A DNA stretch of 40,590 nt. It comes from Flavobacteriaceae bacterium. Lineage in GTDB: Bacteria; Bacteroidota; Bacteroidia; Flavobacteriales; Flavobacteriaceae. This document shows positions 17,827 through 26,486 of the stretch, piece after piece (the first letter of the stretch is position 1; each line of letters starts with the position of its first letter). The stretch is taken from the NCBI GenBank assembly GCA_029939235.1, contig JAOZTG010000010.1:1-40590 (forward strand). Direction: 5' to 3'. Below the pieces are notes generated by a model. That model was not told where the DNA came from. It ran no database searches and saw only the letters and a program-made list of their open reading frames with translations. A program made the translations under genes and the position numbers.

Positions 17827-18291
17827 ATGAATGATAAAATATCTAAAATATTATCTATAGTTACGGGGTTGATCGGTCTTATTGCCGTTTACTTCTTAGT
17901 TAGGATAATTATGGAAGGAGATGATGTTGTTAAAGAAAGCGTTGACGTTCAAAACAGCCTTGTATCTCCGTATATTACATTTGCCATATGGATATTAGCT
18001 ATTACAGCTACTCTGGCAATTGTATTTTCATTAGTGAACATGGTAAAACATCCGAAATTACTTAAACAAACTTTAATTTCATTGGTGTTTATGGGTGCTG
18101 TATTAGCCATTTCTTATGTGATGGCATCAGATGCTGCTGTAACCAATGCATCTGGAAATGTACTTGAATATGGTGAAAAAGGAGCTGTTTCTAAATGGGT
18201 GAGTACCGGTATATGGTATACTGTAATATTGGGAGCCATCGCATTATTAGGAATATTAGCAGATTTTGTTAAATCATTAGTTTCAAAATAA
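17827..18291 (+). CDS. Membrane protein of unknown function inside the ExbB-ExbD operon
   Basis: No family recognised with certainty. The 154 residues form four hydrophobic segments: about 8-28, 50-70, 80-100 and 128-150. Between the first two is a short hydrophilic stretch (EGDDVVKESVDVQNS). Between the third and fourth is the loop SDAAVTNASGNVLEYGEKGAVSKW (written 24 residues here as two parts: SDAAVTNASGNV and LEYGEKGAVSKW). It is 11 bp after the ExbB-like gene and 4 bp before the first ExbD, so its position points to an accessory subunit of the proton-driven complex. That role is inferred only from operon position. Confidence 0.75.
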   Translation: MNDKISKILSIVTGLIGLIAVYFLVRIIMEGDDVVKESVDVQNSLVSPYITFAIWILAITATLAIVFSLVNMVKHPKLLKQTLISLVFMGAVLAISYVMASDAAVTNASGNVLEYGEKGAVSKWVSTGIWYTVILGAIALLGILADFVKSLVSK

Positions 18292-18295
18292 TATT

Positions 18296-18937
18296 ATGGC
18301 AAGAAGAGATTTACCGGAAATTAATGCAGGGTCAATGGCAGATATTGCTTTCTTGCTACTCATATTTTTCTTAGTTACAACTACGATGGATGTGGATACA
18401 GGGATATCTCGGAAATTACCTGAAAAACAGCCGGATGATATGGAACAACCTAAACTAAAAGAGAAAAATGTTTTTATTGTTACAGTAAACCGTAACAATC
18501 AAATTTTAGTGGAAGGTGATAAAATTATGACCGTAGATAAAATTCGTCAGGAAGCAATGGATTTTATCGATAATGGAGGTGGAATTGGAAACCCAATGAA
18601 AGATCCAATAACTGGTGAGGCATTACCTCCTGCGGAATGTGATTGGTGTGGAGGAAAGAAAGACCCAGCGTCTTCTGATCATCCAAATAAAGCAGTTATA
18701 TCTTTAGAAAGTGATAGAGGTACATCATACGGTACCTATATTGCTGTGCAAAATGAATTGGTTGGAGCATATAATGATTTAAGAAATAAATTATCTAAGA
18801 AGTTATATAACGTTAGTTATGATAAACTTTTGAAAGATGCCAAGAATAATTCATCTAATGAAAGCTTAAAAGAAAAGATCAAGAATATTAAAGCAAAATA
18901 TCCTCAGATCATTTCAGAAGCTGAACCAAAAAAGTAA
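18296..18937 (+). CDS. exbD: ExbD/TolR family protein with extended periplasmic domain
   Basis: Membrane-anchored stator component of an ExbB-ExbD complex, 213 residues. It has a short cytoplasmic N-terminus and one transmembrane helix (about 15-32, with GSMADIAFLLLIFFLVTT). The Asp in SMADIAF is the proton-carrying residue of the family. The periplasmic domain is longer than in classical ExbD (about 140 residues) and contains an inserted stretch with a CxxC pair (AECDWCGGKKD, near residue 120) before the conserved HPNKAVISL. A second ExbD gene follows after 6 bp, so the complex may contain ExbD heterodimers. Confidence 0.92.
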   Translation: MARRDLPEINAGSMADIAFLLLIFFLVTTTMDVDTGISRKLPEKQPDDMEQPKLKEKNVFIVTVNRNNQILVEGDKIMTVDKIRQEAMDFIDNGGGIGNPMKDPITGEALPPAECDWCGGKKDPASSDHPNKAVISLESDRGTSYGTYIAVQNELVGAYNDLRNKLSKKLYNVSYDKLLKDAKNNSSNESLKEKIKNIKAKYPQIISEAEPKK

Positions 18938-18943
18938 AATTTT

Positions 18944-19411
18944 ATGTCAAAGTTTAGAAAAAAGAAAAAAGGAATGCCGGCTATTTCTACAGCCTCTTTA
19001 CCGGACATTGTATTTATGCTATTGTTCTTTTTTATGGTTACAACAGTAATGCGGGAAACAACATTGAAAATTAAAAAACCCCAATTACCTTATGCAACAG
19101 AAGTTAAAAAATTAGAACGAAAAAGCCTTGTAAGTTATATTTATGTTGGTAAAGTGAAGGGACAGAATGGTGATAAGATTCAATTGAATGATAGAATAGC
19201 AGATGTGAAAGATGTAAAATATTTTATTTTTGCTGAAAGAGAAACTCATCCTGAAGATGAAATACCTCTTTTAACAACATCCATAAAAGCAGATATAGAA
19301 TCTAGTGTTGGTACTATTACCGATATCAAAGAAGAGTTGAGAAATGTCAATGCTCTGAAGATTAATTATTCTACTTTAAAAGGTGATATTATGAAGAATG
19401 TAAAAAAGTAG
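18944..19411 (+). CDS. exbD: ExbD/TolR family protein (second copy)
   Basis: Second ExbD-like stator subunit of the same operon, 155 residues, the usual length. After a very basic N-terminus (SKFRKKKKGMPAI) comes the single transmembrane helix with SLPDIVFMLLFFFMVTT, carrying the proton-relay Asp. The periplasmic part is about 120 residues and has no CxxC, unlike the first copy. Two ExbD paralogues behind one ExbB are common in Bacteroidota. A strong terminator follows and closes the operon. Confidence 0.92.
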   Translation: MSKFRKKKKGMPAISTASLPDIVFMLLFFFMVTTVMRETTLKIKKPQLPYATEVKKLERKSLVSYIYVGKVKGQNGDKIQLNDRIADVKDVKYFIFAERETHPEDEIPLLTTSIKADIESSVGTITDIKEELRNVNALKINYSTLKGDIMKNVKK

Positions 19412-19430
19412 TTTTAAATTAATATAAAAA

Positions 19431-19456
19431 AAAACTCCAATTTTGGAGTTTTTTTT
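19431..19456 (+). terminator. Terminator after exbD
   Basis: AAAACTCCAA-TTTTGGAGTTTT stem-loop followed by a T-run. The A-run on the left means it could also act in the opposite direction for the convergent kinase gene. Confidence 0.9.
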
Positions 19457-19483
19457 GTTTTATACTCTCAATATTGCATTGAT

Positions 19484-20098
19484 CTAAAATAATCCATGAA
19501 TTTGTGCATCAATCCTGTCAATAACTGAACCAAGATCTTCAGGTTTATCTACAATATTCAAATTGTCAATATCAATGATAAGAAGTTTTCCTTTTGTATA
19601 AGTAGAGATCCATGCTTCATATCTCTCATTTAATCTGCTTAAATAATCAATACTGATTGTATTTTCAAAATCTCTTCCACGCTGATGTATTTGTCCAACT
19701 AGAGTCGGAATGCTGGCACGCAAATAAATCAAAAGATCAGGAGGTGAAACCAATCGCTCCATTAATTCAAAGAGTGATTCGTAATTACTAAAATCTCTGT
19801 TGGTCATTAAACCCATTGCATGAAGGTTTGGAGCGAAGATATTAGCATCTTCATAGATGGTTCTGTCCTGAATAATATTTTTACCACTTTCACGGATTTC
19901 AAGTATTTGTCTGAATCTACTATTCAAAAAATAAATCTGCAGATTAAAGGACCAACGTTCCATAGAACCATAAAAATCATCCAAATATGGATTTTCGGCT
20001 ACCGATTCATAATGAGGATCCCATTTATAATGTTTAGCCAAAAGACTTGTTAATGTAGTTTTTCCTGCTCCAATATTTCCTGCAATTGCAACGTGCAT
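19484..20098 (-). CDS. Deoxynucleoside kinase
   Basis: Phosphorylates deoxyribonucleosides for nucleotide salvage; 204 residues. The P-loop GNIGAGKT is at residues 7-14. After it come LAKHYKWDPHYESVAENPYL (containing the substrate Glu) and the DRTIYEDANIFA motif, which corresponds to the DRS catalytic Asp-Arg motif. PPDLLIYLRASIPTLVGQIHQRGRD provides the lid arginines. The family covers deoxyadenosine, deoxyguanosine and deoxycytidine kinases, and specificity cannot be read directly. It converges with the ExbD genes and has no neighbour on its strand. Confidence 0.92.
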   Translation of the reverse strand: MHVAIAGNIGAGKTTLTSLLAKHYKWDPHYESVAENPYLDDFYGSMERWSFNLQIYFLNSRFRQILEIRESGKNIIQDRTIYEDANIFAPNLHAMGLMTNRDFSNYESLFELMERLVSPPDLLIYLRASIPTLVGQIHQRGRDFENTISIDYLSRLNERYEAWISTYTKGKLLIIDIDNLNIVDKPEDLGSVIDRIDAQIHGLF

Positions 20099-20412
20099 AA
20101 ATCTTAATTATTTAATTGTAAAATAGTAATTTTAATAATCACTAGGGATTGCGAATTTATAAAAAATATAGCGTATTTCTGCGTTTTAAACATTTAAATA
20201 ATCTATAATAAGTAATTTTGAAATTGGTTTAGTTGAATTCTATTGATTTGTTTTAAAGTAATGATTTTTTAAACTATAAATGATAATTAGATGTTTTAAT
20301 TAATGAGTTTTAAACTTTTATTCTTTTTAATGGTCTAATAATCTATAAAGTGTGACGAGTTTGTGTTCTAAATTGACTAAATTGTTTTAGATACAACAAT
20401 AATATAATAACA
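20099..20412. other. AT-rich intergenic region with no recognised gene
   Basis: 314 bp between the divergent deoxynucleoside kinase and GLPGLI genes. I see no coding potential or strong hairpin. A weak promoter-like pair (TTTG at 20360-20363 and TAAATTG at 20378-20384) may serve the GLPGLI gene but does not fit the usual spacing. Confidence 0.4.
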
Positions 20413-21279
20413 ATGAAAAAAATAATTATAAGTATTTGCTTAACGGTTTTTTTATTTACAACTTCATTAAGCGCTCAAGATTTTCAGGGAAAAGCTATTT
20501 ATGAGTCAAAAACAAATTTGAATATTGATTTTTCAAAATCAGGGATTCCTGCTGACAGAATTAAGATTTTTCAAGAGAGGATGAAAAGTAATCTGGAAAA
20601 AACGTATGAATTGACCTTTAATAAAACAGCTTCAATTTATAGAGAAGAAGAAAAATTAGATCAGACTTCTAGTAGAGGTGGCATGAGGTTTTTAATGATG
20701 ACTGGTGGAGTTTCCGGAAAACATTATAAAAATGTTCAAACTAAAAAATCGACTAAAGAAAATGAATTTAGTGGTAAAAATTTTTTAATAAAAGATGAAC
20801 TGGTTGTTTATAACTGGAAAATGGAAAAGGAAACAAAGATGATTGGTGGTCAAATGAGTTTTAAAGCAACTACTGTTGTAAATATGCCAGTGAGAAGAGA
20901 AATGAGTTTTGGAAGAAGAAATGATAGTGAAGAAGAAAAGAAGGAAGAGGAAGAAATAAAAAAACCATCAACCGAACCTGTTATTGTTACTGCATGGTAT
21001 ACTCTTGATATACCAATAAGCCAAGGTCCTGGAGATTATTGGGGTTTACCGGGATTAATTTTGGAAGTGAGTGTTAGAGATACTAAGATCATGTGTACAA
21101 AAATTGTTCTAAATCCAAAAGAGAAAACCGAATTAAAGGAACCAACTAGAGGGAAAATTGTAACTCAGGAAGAATATAATGAAATAGTTACTAAAAAGAC
21201 AGAAGAGATGAGAGAAAGATTTAGAAATGAACGCCAAAAAAGTGGTAGTGAACGGGGAAGGATGAGACATAGTAATTAG
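20413..21279 (+). CDS. GLPGLI family protein
   Basis: Exported protein of 288 residues, named for its diagnostic motif, which is present as DYWGLPGLILEVSV near residue 215. The signal peptide is MKKIIISICLTVFLFTTSLS followed by AQ. The central region holds a charged stretch rich in Glu and Lys (about 175-190, EEEKKEEEEIKK), and the C-terminus is a basic, Arg-rich tail. GLPGLI proteins are common in Bacteroidota, of unknown biochemical function, and are usually encoded next to TonB-dependent receptor-like barrels, as here (24 bp upstream of one). Confidence 0.9.
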   Translation: MKKIIISICLTVFLFTTSLSAQDFQGKAIYESKTNLNIDFSKSGIPADRIKIFQERMKSNLEKTYELTFNKTASIYREEEKLDQTSSRGGMRFLMMTGGVSGKHYKNVQTKKSTKENEFSGKNFLIKDELVVYNWKMEKETKMIGGQMSFKATTVVNMPVRREMSFGRRNDSEEEKKEEEEIKKPSTEPVIVTAWYTLDIPISQGPGDYWGLPGLILEVSVRDTKIMCTKIVLNPKEKTELKEPTRGKIVTQEEYNEIVTKKTEEMRERFRNERQKSGSERGRMRHSN

Positions 21280-21303
21280 TTGATATTTTCAAAATTTACT
21301 TAA

Positions 21304-23967
21304 ATGAAGAAAATCGTACTGTTTATTGTCTTTTTTATTCCTTTTTTTATGTTTTCACAAACCGTTAAATTAGAAGGAATTATTAATGATAAGTCTGGGC
21401 CATTAGAAATGGCAAATGTAATAGCATTTAAAAAAGGCACAAATCTATTGCAATCGTATTCTATAACGGATGTAAAGGGTAGGTATAAATTAAATTTGGA
21501 ACAAAATACGGAATATACCTTAAAAGTAAGTTATTTGGGGTATACTACACAAAATGTGGATATTGAGATTGATGATTCAGAAAATCAAACAAAAAATATC
21601 GAAATGTTGGAGTCAAATGAATCATTAAATGATATTGAACTAACCTATGAAATGCCTGTAAAAATAATTGGAGATACCATAGTTTACCATACGGATTCAT
21701 TTATTACAGGAACCGAGAAAAAGTTAGAAGATATTTTAGATAAACTACCAGGCATTGAGATTGATGATAATGGTGAAATTGAAGTGGAAGGGAAAAAAGT
21801 TAAAAAAATTCTTGTAGAGGGAAAGGAGTTTTTTGATGGAGATACAAAGTTAGCAACTCAAAATATACCTGCAAGTGCTGTTGACAAAGTACAGGTTCTT
21901 AAGAATTACAATGAAGTTTCAGGAATGAGAGGTATAACTAATGATGAAGATAATATTGCTATTAATATAAAGTTAAAAGAGGGTAAAAATAAGTTTTGGT
22001 TTGGAGAAGTAAATGCGGGAGCTGGAATGAGTGATGAGGATTATAAGTATTTAGCAAAACCAAAATTGTTCTATTATAGTAAGGATAAAAGTGTTAATGT
22101 ACTTGCAGACTTTAATAATATTGGAGAGCCTCCATTTACAAGAAGAGATTACTTTAGATTTACTGGCGGATTAAGAGGCTCTATGAACGGAAGTGGAACT
22201 TCGTTTAATGTATCTTCCAGTGATTTAGGATTTACTACAGCTCAAAATAATAGAGCACAAGAAATTGTTTCAAATTTTGGTGCAGTAAATTTTAGTTTAA
22301 CACCAAAAGAATCAATGGTTTTTAATGGTTTTTCTATAGTAAATGATTCTGAAACAGATATGTTTGTTCAGCGAAATACAGTGTATAATGAATCTGGAAT
22401 TGTAGATAGAAGTGAGACTACTTCAAAACAAAAAAACCAATTGGCAATGTTGAAATTCAGTACTACATATACTCCATCTGAAAATTTGCATATAGATTAC
22501 GATATATTCGGAAAAATATTAAAACAATCAGAAAAAAATGATGTAATATCTACACAGCGAAGTGCTGATACATATTTAGAGGAAAAACCTGTTTCTTTGA
22601 ATCAGAACTTAAATGCATATTACACATTGAATGATAAAAATGTGTTTTCATCAGAGTTACAATACATTTATCAGAAAGATACTCCTTTGTTCAACTCAAT
22701 TGCCCAAGAACAGCCTTTTGAAATAATACCTACCATTGACCAGGATTTTTACGATTTAATTCAAAATAAAAAATTTTCAACAAGTAAATTTGATGGGAAA
22801 GTAGATTATTACTACCTGTTAAATAATAAAAGCAATTTGAATTTCACCTTAGGAACAACAATAAGTTCTCAAAAATTTGAATCAGATTTGTTACAGAAAT
22901 TAGAGGATGGTACAATAGTGAATTTTGAAGAAGAAAATTTAAATAATGATGTTGATTTTTATTTTTCAGATGTTTTTTTAGGGATTCATTATAAATTGGT
23001 GAAGGGTATTTTAACTTTTAACCCTGGATTGACTTTTCATAAATATAAAGTGGAAGATAGACAACTAAGTACAACCGATACCAATGAGCTAACAAAATTT
23101 TTACCTAATCTTTATGCAAGATTACAATTTAACTCATCGCAAAGTTTACGTTTTAACTATTCTATTATTACTCAATTTTCTGATGTAAATAAATCTGCAG
23201 AAGGATATATGTTAACAAATTATAAATCTCTAGTAAGAGGAAATAGAGAACTTGAAAATTCATTAAACCATAGATACTCTTTAAGCTTTTTTAGTTTTAG
23301 CATGTTTTCTTTCACCAATATAAATGCTTCCATAACCTATACAAGAAAAGTTGACGGAATAAAAAGTAATACAGAGATCATAGGAATAGATAGGGTATCC
23401 TATCCTCTTAACTCAATATTTGCAGATGAAACCTTTACAGGATTCTTTAGGTATGGTAAAACATATAGTAAATTCAAAACTAATTTTAGAGCCAATATTA
23501 ATAATTCAAAATTTAACAATATTGTAAATGATGAATGGGTGAAATCAAAAACATTTACACAAAGTTATCAGGCTAGTGTGGCTACAAAGTTTAAAAAGGC
23601 TCCAAATTTTGAAGTAGGGTATCAACTTTCTTTTTCAAAATATGCTTCAACCGGAAGTACTACCAATCGTCCGTTTGCTAATTTAGAGATTCCTTTTTTA
23701 AAGAGTTTTATTTTTACTGTAGATTATAGTTATTATAATTATAAAAATGATGAAAAAACTTATGAGAATAAGTATTCATTTTTAAGTGCAGATCTATATT
23801 ATCAACAAAAAAATAGTAAGTGGGAATTCAAATTATCTGGGAGAAATTTAACCGATAACTTATCCATTAATACAGATAGTTATAATGAAATTTCCGACAC
23901 AAATACATCTTCTTTATATTATATTCAGCCTAGACTTTGGATGATCTCCGTAAAGTATATTTTATAA
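21304..23967 (+). CDS. TonB-receptor-like outer-membrane barrel with carboxypeptidase-like regulatory domain
   Basis: 887-residue outer-membrane protein. After the signal peptide (about 1-18) a carboxypeptidase-regulatory-like beta domain (about 20-105, SYSITDVKGRYKLNL...VSYLGYTTQ) is followed by a plug-like region (about 110-240) containing LEDILDKLPGIEIDDNGEI and VEGKEFFDGDTKLATQNIP. The remainder is a beta-barrel of the outer-membrane-protein beta-barrel family found in Bacteroidota rather than a canonical SusC. The protein ends in an aromatic-rich strand (LWMISVKYIL) as expected for barrel assembly. Its partner is the GLPGLI gene directly upstream. Substrate is unknown; energy would come from the ExbB/ExbD type complex. 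Confidence 0.9.
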   Translation: MKKIVLFIVFFIPFFMFSQTVKLEGIINDKSGPLEMANVIAFKKGTNLLQSYSITDVKGRYKLNLEQNTEYTLKVSYLGYTTQNVDIEIDDSENQTKNIEMLESNESLNDIELTYEMPVKIIGDTIVYHTDSFITGTEKKLEDILDKLPGIEIDDNGEIEVEGKKVKKILVEGKEFFDGDTKLATQNIPASAVDKVQVLKNYNEVSGMRGITNDEDNIAINIKLKEGKNKFWFGEVNAGAGMSDEDYKYLAKPKLFYYSKDKSVNVLADFNNIGEPPFTRRDYFRFTGGLRGSMNGSGTSFNVSSSDLGFTTAQNNRAQEIVSNFGAVNFSLTPKESMVFNGFSIVNDSETDMFVQRNTVYNESGIVDRSETTSKQKNQLAMLKFSTTYTPSENLHIDYDIFGKILKQSEKNDVISTQRSADTYLEEKPVSLNQNLNAYYTLNDKNVFSSELQYIYQKDTPLFNSIAQEQPFEIIPTIDQDFYDLIQNKKFSTSKFDGKVDYYYLLNNKSNLNFTLGTTISSQKFESDLLQKLEDGTIVNFEEENLNNDVDFYFSDVFLGIHYKLVKGILTFNPGLTFHKYKVEDRQLSTTDTNELTKFLPNLYARLQFNSSQSLRFNYSIITQFSDVNKSAEGYMLTNYKSLVRGNRELENSLNHRYSLSFFSFSMFSFTNINASITYTRKVDGIKSNTEIIGIDRVSYPLNSIFADETFTGFFRYGKTYSKFKTNFRANINNSKFNNIVNDEWVKSKTFTQSYQASVATKFKKAPNFEVGYQLSFSKYASTGSTTNRPFANLEIPFLKSFIFTVDYSYYNYKNDEKTYENKYSFLSADLYYQQKNSKWEFKLSGRNLTDNLSINTDSYNEISDTNTSSLYYIQPRLWMISVKYIL

Positions 23968-23971
23968 GGAA

Positions 23972-24760
23972 TTAATAATTTATTCTGTATTGATATATTT
24001 CTTTGCCATCAAAAATATGTATGGAATTATTATAAATGTGAATATTTATTATCAATTTATTATATTCCAGATTAATTAAAAAAGTCTTAGTATTTTCTAG
24101 ATAATAGAGGGAGTTATCCTTATAGTAAATAAAGTTTTTCCTAAGAGGAAAAATATTGGAAACATTATCTATGCTATAGAACTGAATAAAATTACCATAT
24201 TCATTAAATTTAAGTATTCCTTTTTTTGATAAAAGCCACACATTTTTATAAGTACTCTTAATTAAATTTGGATTAAAACCATCATGATAAAAATTCATTG
24301 GTTGCGTTTCCACTTTTAATGAATGTTTTTTATAATCATACAAATACAATTTTGTATCATCTGAGAAAATCCATAGATCATTTTCTGATGATCCACTTAC
24401 AAATTGCACATTATTGAAGCGTGTTTCCTTGGTAAGATCTATTCTATTGGTTAGTTCATTTAGGTTATTATCTAATAGAATAACCGAATTAAATTCTTTA
24501 TAAAAAATTACTAATTTAAACGGGTTTTGGATGTTTACAGAGGTAATTTGACCTAACTGAACATTACTGTAGTTAATGGTATTTTTTGTGCTTTTTTTGA
24601 ATAGTACATTATTTTTAATAAAGTAGATATTCTTAAATTCATCTACACCAATAAACGTATCAGCCTGTAAAGGAGTTTTTGAAATAAACTCAGTTTTTAT
24701 TTCCTGTGCAATCAAAATATTGATAAATAACAAAAAAGTAAAATGTAAAAATGTTTTCAT
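23972..24760 (-). CDS. Secreted protein of unknown function, beta-propeller-like
   Basis: 262 residues with a clear signal peptide (MKTFLHFTFLLFINILIAQ). I do not recognise a named family. The mature part has repeating strand-turn patterns (DEFKNIYFIKNNVLFKKS, NDLWIFSDDTKLYLYDYK, KNVWLLSKKGILKFNEYG) about 35-50 residues apart, suggesting beta-propeller blades. It is convergent with the outer-membrane barrel gene (4 bp between stops), and upstream of it lies the metK terminator. No catalytic residues can be named. Confidence 0.65.
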   Translation of the reverse strand: MKTFLHFTFLLFINILIAQEIKTEFISKTPLQADTFIGVDEFKNIYFIKNNVLFKKSTKNTINYSNVQLGQITSVNIQNPFKLVIFYKEFNSVILLDNNLNELTNRIDLTKETRFNNVQFVSGSSENDLWIFSDDTKLYLYDYKKHSLKVETQPMNFYHDGFNPNLIKSTYKNVWLLSKKGILKFNEYGNFIQFYSIDNVSNIFPLRKNFIYYKDNSLYYLENTKTFLINLEYNKLIINIHIYNNSIHIFDGKEIYQYRINY

Positions 24761-24787
24761 TGATTCAAAAGTAATGATTTATTAAAT

Positions 24788-24820
24788 AAAAAAAGACCTG
24801 ATTTTCATCAAGTCTTTTTT
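24788..24820 (-). terminator. Terminator of metK
   Basis: On the minus strand AAAAGACTTGAT-GAAA-ATCAGGTCTTTT forms a 12-bp stem that includes one G-U pair and is followed by T residues. The G-U pair only works in the minus-strand RNA, so this hairpin belongs to metK. Confidence 0.85.
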
Positions 24821-24853
24821 ACTCTTTATTTTTTTCTACTTACTCTTTTAAAA

Positions 24854-26107
24854 TTACAAATCAAAAGCCTCTTTTACTATATCAACATAATCAAGTTTTT
24901 CCCATGTAAACAATTCCACCTCTAGTGTTGTTTTACCTGCATAAGGTGATGTAAAATGCTTAGTGATTTTTTTAGGAGATCTACCCATATGTCCATAAGC
25001 AGCAGTTTCACTATAAATAGGGTTGCGTAGTTTTAATCTTTTTTCGATAGCGGCTGGTTTCATATCAAATATTTCTTCCACTTTTTTTGAAATTTCACCA
25101 TCTGTCATAGTAACTTTTGCAGTATTAAAAGTTTCAATATTGATAGAAGTAGGCTCTGCTACACCAATTGCATAAGAAGCTTGGACCAATACCTTATCAC
25201 AAACACCAGCAGCAACCAAATTTTTGGCTATATGACGTGTTGCATAAGCAGCAGAACGATCAACCTTACTTGGATCTTTTCCGCTAAAAGCACCACCACC
25301 ATGAGCACCTCTTCCACCGTAAGTATCCACAATAATTTTTCTTCCCGTTAAACCGGTGTCTCCATGAGGTCCTCCAATCACAAATTTACCAGTTGGATTT
25401 ACATGATAAGTGATCTTATCATTGAATAATACCTGGATATTTTCGGGGAGTTTTGCAACTACTCTTGGTATTAATATTTCAATAATATCTTTTTTAATTT
25501 TTGCCAGCATTACCTTATCTTCATCAAACTCATCATGTTGGGTAGAGATAACGATGGTGTCAATTCTTTGGGGAATATTATCATCAGAGTATTCAATAGT
25601 TACCTGACTTTTGGCATCTGGTCGCAAATAAGTGATCTCCTTATTCTCTCTTCTAATATCAGCTAATTCTCTTAATAATAAATGGCTAAGATCCAGAGCT
25701 AGAGGCATATAATTTTCAGTTTCGTTTGTTGCATAACCAAACATCATTCCCTGATCACCGGCTCCCTGTTCTTCTTTATCTTCGCGTTCTACTCCTTGAT
25801 TAATATCTTGTGATTGTTCGTGAATCAATGAGATTACTCCACAGCTTTCCCCATCAAACCGATATTCACTTTTGGTATAACCAATTTTATTGATGGTATC
25901 ACGAGCAATTCTTGCAACATCAATATAAGTTTTGGTATGCACTTCCCCCGCCAAAATTACCTGACCAGTTGTTACCATGGTTTCACATGCTACTTTTGAA
26001 TCTGGGTCAAAAGCTAAAAAGGCATCTAATAAATTATCAGATATTTGATCGGCAACCTTATCCGGATGTCCTTCTGAAACAGATTCTGATGTAAATAAAT
26101 ATGACAT
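24854..26107 (-). CDS. metK: S-adenosylmethionine synthase
   Basis: Makes SAM from methionine and ATP. 417 residues. All three family signatures are present: [20 protein letters not shown] at the N-terminus (His and Asp for ATP/methionine binding), [12 protein letters not shown], and [20 protein letters not shown] followed by [11 protein letters not shown]. The enzyme looks complete. It diverges from the metY leader region, and between the two lies a structured segment (26126-26218) that would form the 5' leader of metK. SAM made here is the ligand of the riboswitch at 28.1 kb, so the two loci form a feedback pair. Confidence 0.97.
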   Translation of the reverse strand: MSYLFTSESVSEGHPDKVADQISDNLLDAFLAFDPDSKVACETMVTTGQVILAGEVHTKTYIDVARIARDTINKIGYTKSEYRFDGESCGVISLIHEQSQDINQGVEREDKEEQGAGDQGMMFGYATNETENYMPLALDLSHLLLRELADIRRENKEITYLRPDAKSQVTIEYSDDNIPQRIDTIVISTQHDEFDEDKVMLAKIKKDIIEILIPRVVAKLPENIQVLFNDKITYHVNPTGKFVIGGPHGDTGLTGRKIIVDTYGGRGAHGGGAFSGKDPSKVDRSAAYATRHIAKNLVAAGVCDKVLVQASYAIGVAEPTSINIETFNTAKVTMTDGEISKKVEEIFDMKPAAIEKRLKLRNPIYSETAAYGHMGRSPKKITKHFTSPYAGKTTLEVELFTWEKLDYVDIVKEAFDL

Positions 26108-26125
26108 AATATTTTTATTTATGTA

Positions 26126-26218
26126 AGAGGCTAAAAAAATGATTGCAGTATATCTAAAGAAGTAAATTTTGCTTTAGCATTTTTTTATGAGGTTGCAATC
26201 ATTACAAATCTATCCTCT
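26126..26218 (-). ncRNA. Structured 5' leader of metK (candidate cis-regulatory RNA)
   Basis: In the minus-strand transcript three nested helices can be drawn. The outer one is AGAGG/CCTCT (26214-26218 with 26126-26130). The second is the perfect 10-bp AATGATTGCA/TGCAATCATT (26194-26203 with 26138-26147). The inner one is CTAAAG/CTTTAG (26172-26177 with 26154-26159) with a 12-nt loop. The 3' side of the 10-bp helix runs into seven T residues, 20-30 bases before the metK start. It does not match the SAM-I, SAM-II or SMK layouts I know. Function is inferred from position. Confidence 0.5.
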
Positions 26219-26231
26219 AAGATTATGGGAG

Positions 26232-26239
26232 CAAAGCTA
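26232..26239 (-). promoter_or_regulatory. -7 promoter box (TAGCTTTG) of metK
   Basis: Minus-strand TAGCTTTG matches TAnnTTTG. A transcript from here would start just before the structured leader at 26218. No TTTG is seen at the right distance upstream. Confidence 0.5.
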
Positions 26240-26309
26240 TAAAATCTTTAAATAATAAAATAGTATTTTCAAAAAAAATATTATTTGTGCATATTAAAAT
26301 ATTTTCTAT

Positions 26310-26317
26310 TACATTTG
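26310..26317 (+). promoter_or_regulatory. -7 promoter box (TACATTTG) of the metY leader
   Basis: TACATTTG matches TAnnTTTG, with TTTG at 26284-26287 as a possible -33 element (22 bases between). It lies 21 bases before the first leader peptide. Confidence 0.65.
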
Positions 26318-26338
26318 TTGAAACAATTTAAAAAACAA

Positions 26339-26410
26339 ATGAATTTAATTTTTAATCATATGATGCCTATGACAATGTGTATGTTTTACACGGGGGCAGG
26401 TATTGTTTAA
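26339..26410 (+). CDS. Methionine-rich leader peptide 1 (23 aa), attenuator of metY
   Basis: Short reading frame of 23 codons with six Met codons, five of them within eight consecutive codons (residues 8-15, MMPMTMCM), ending YTGAGIV and TAA. It starts about 20 bases after a promoter box and is followed by an intrinsic terminator 25 bases past its stop. This is the layout of an amino-acid attenuator: ribosomes slow down at the Met codons when charged tRNA-Met is scarce. A candidate antiterminator pairs 26393-26404 (GGGGC plus AGGTATT) with 26428-26442 (AATACTT, three bulged A, GCTTC), using three G-U pairs, and would invade the terminator stem. This pairing is weaker than that of leader 2. 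Confidence 0.82.
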   Translation: MNLIFNHMMPMTMCMFYTGAGIV

Positions 26411-26434
26411 AATTTAATTAAAGATAAAATACTT

Positions 26435-26468
26435 AAAGCTTCTGTTTTTAACAGGAGCTTTTTTTTTT
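26435..26468 (+). terminator. Attenuator terminator 1 of the metY leader
   Basis: AAAGCTTCTGTT (26435-26446) pairs with AACAGGAGCTTT (26450-26461) over 12 bp including one G-U, with a three-base loop, followed by a run of T to 26468. It lies between leader peptides 1 and 2, so transcription must pass it before leader 2 is made. Confidence 0.9.
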
Positions 26469-26486
26469 GACATAAAAGAGTAAAAA

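Noticed and set aside
26159-26186. Short Leu-rich frame in the metK leader RNA (ATG CTA AAG CAA ...)
   Set aside because: Eight codons with no methionine bias and located within a hairpin; not enough to call a leader peptide.
26126-26218. The metK leader as a SAM-I, SAM-II or SMK riboswitch
   Set aside because: The conserved core bases and helix order of these aptamers are not present; it is kept as an unnamed structured leader.
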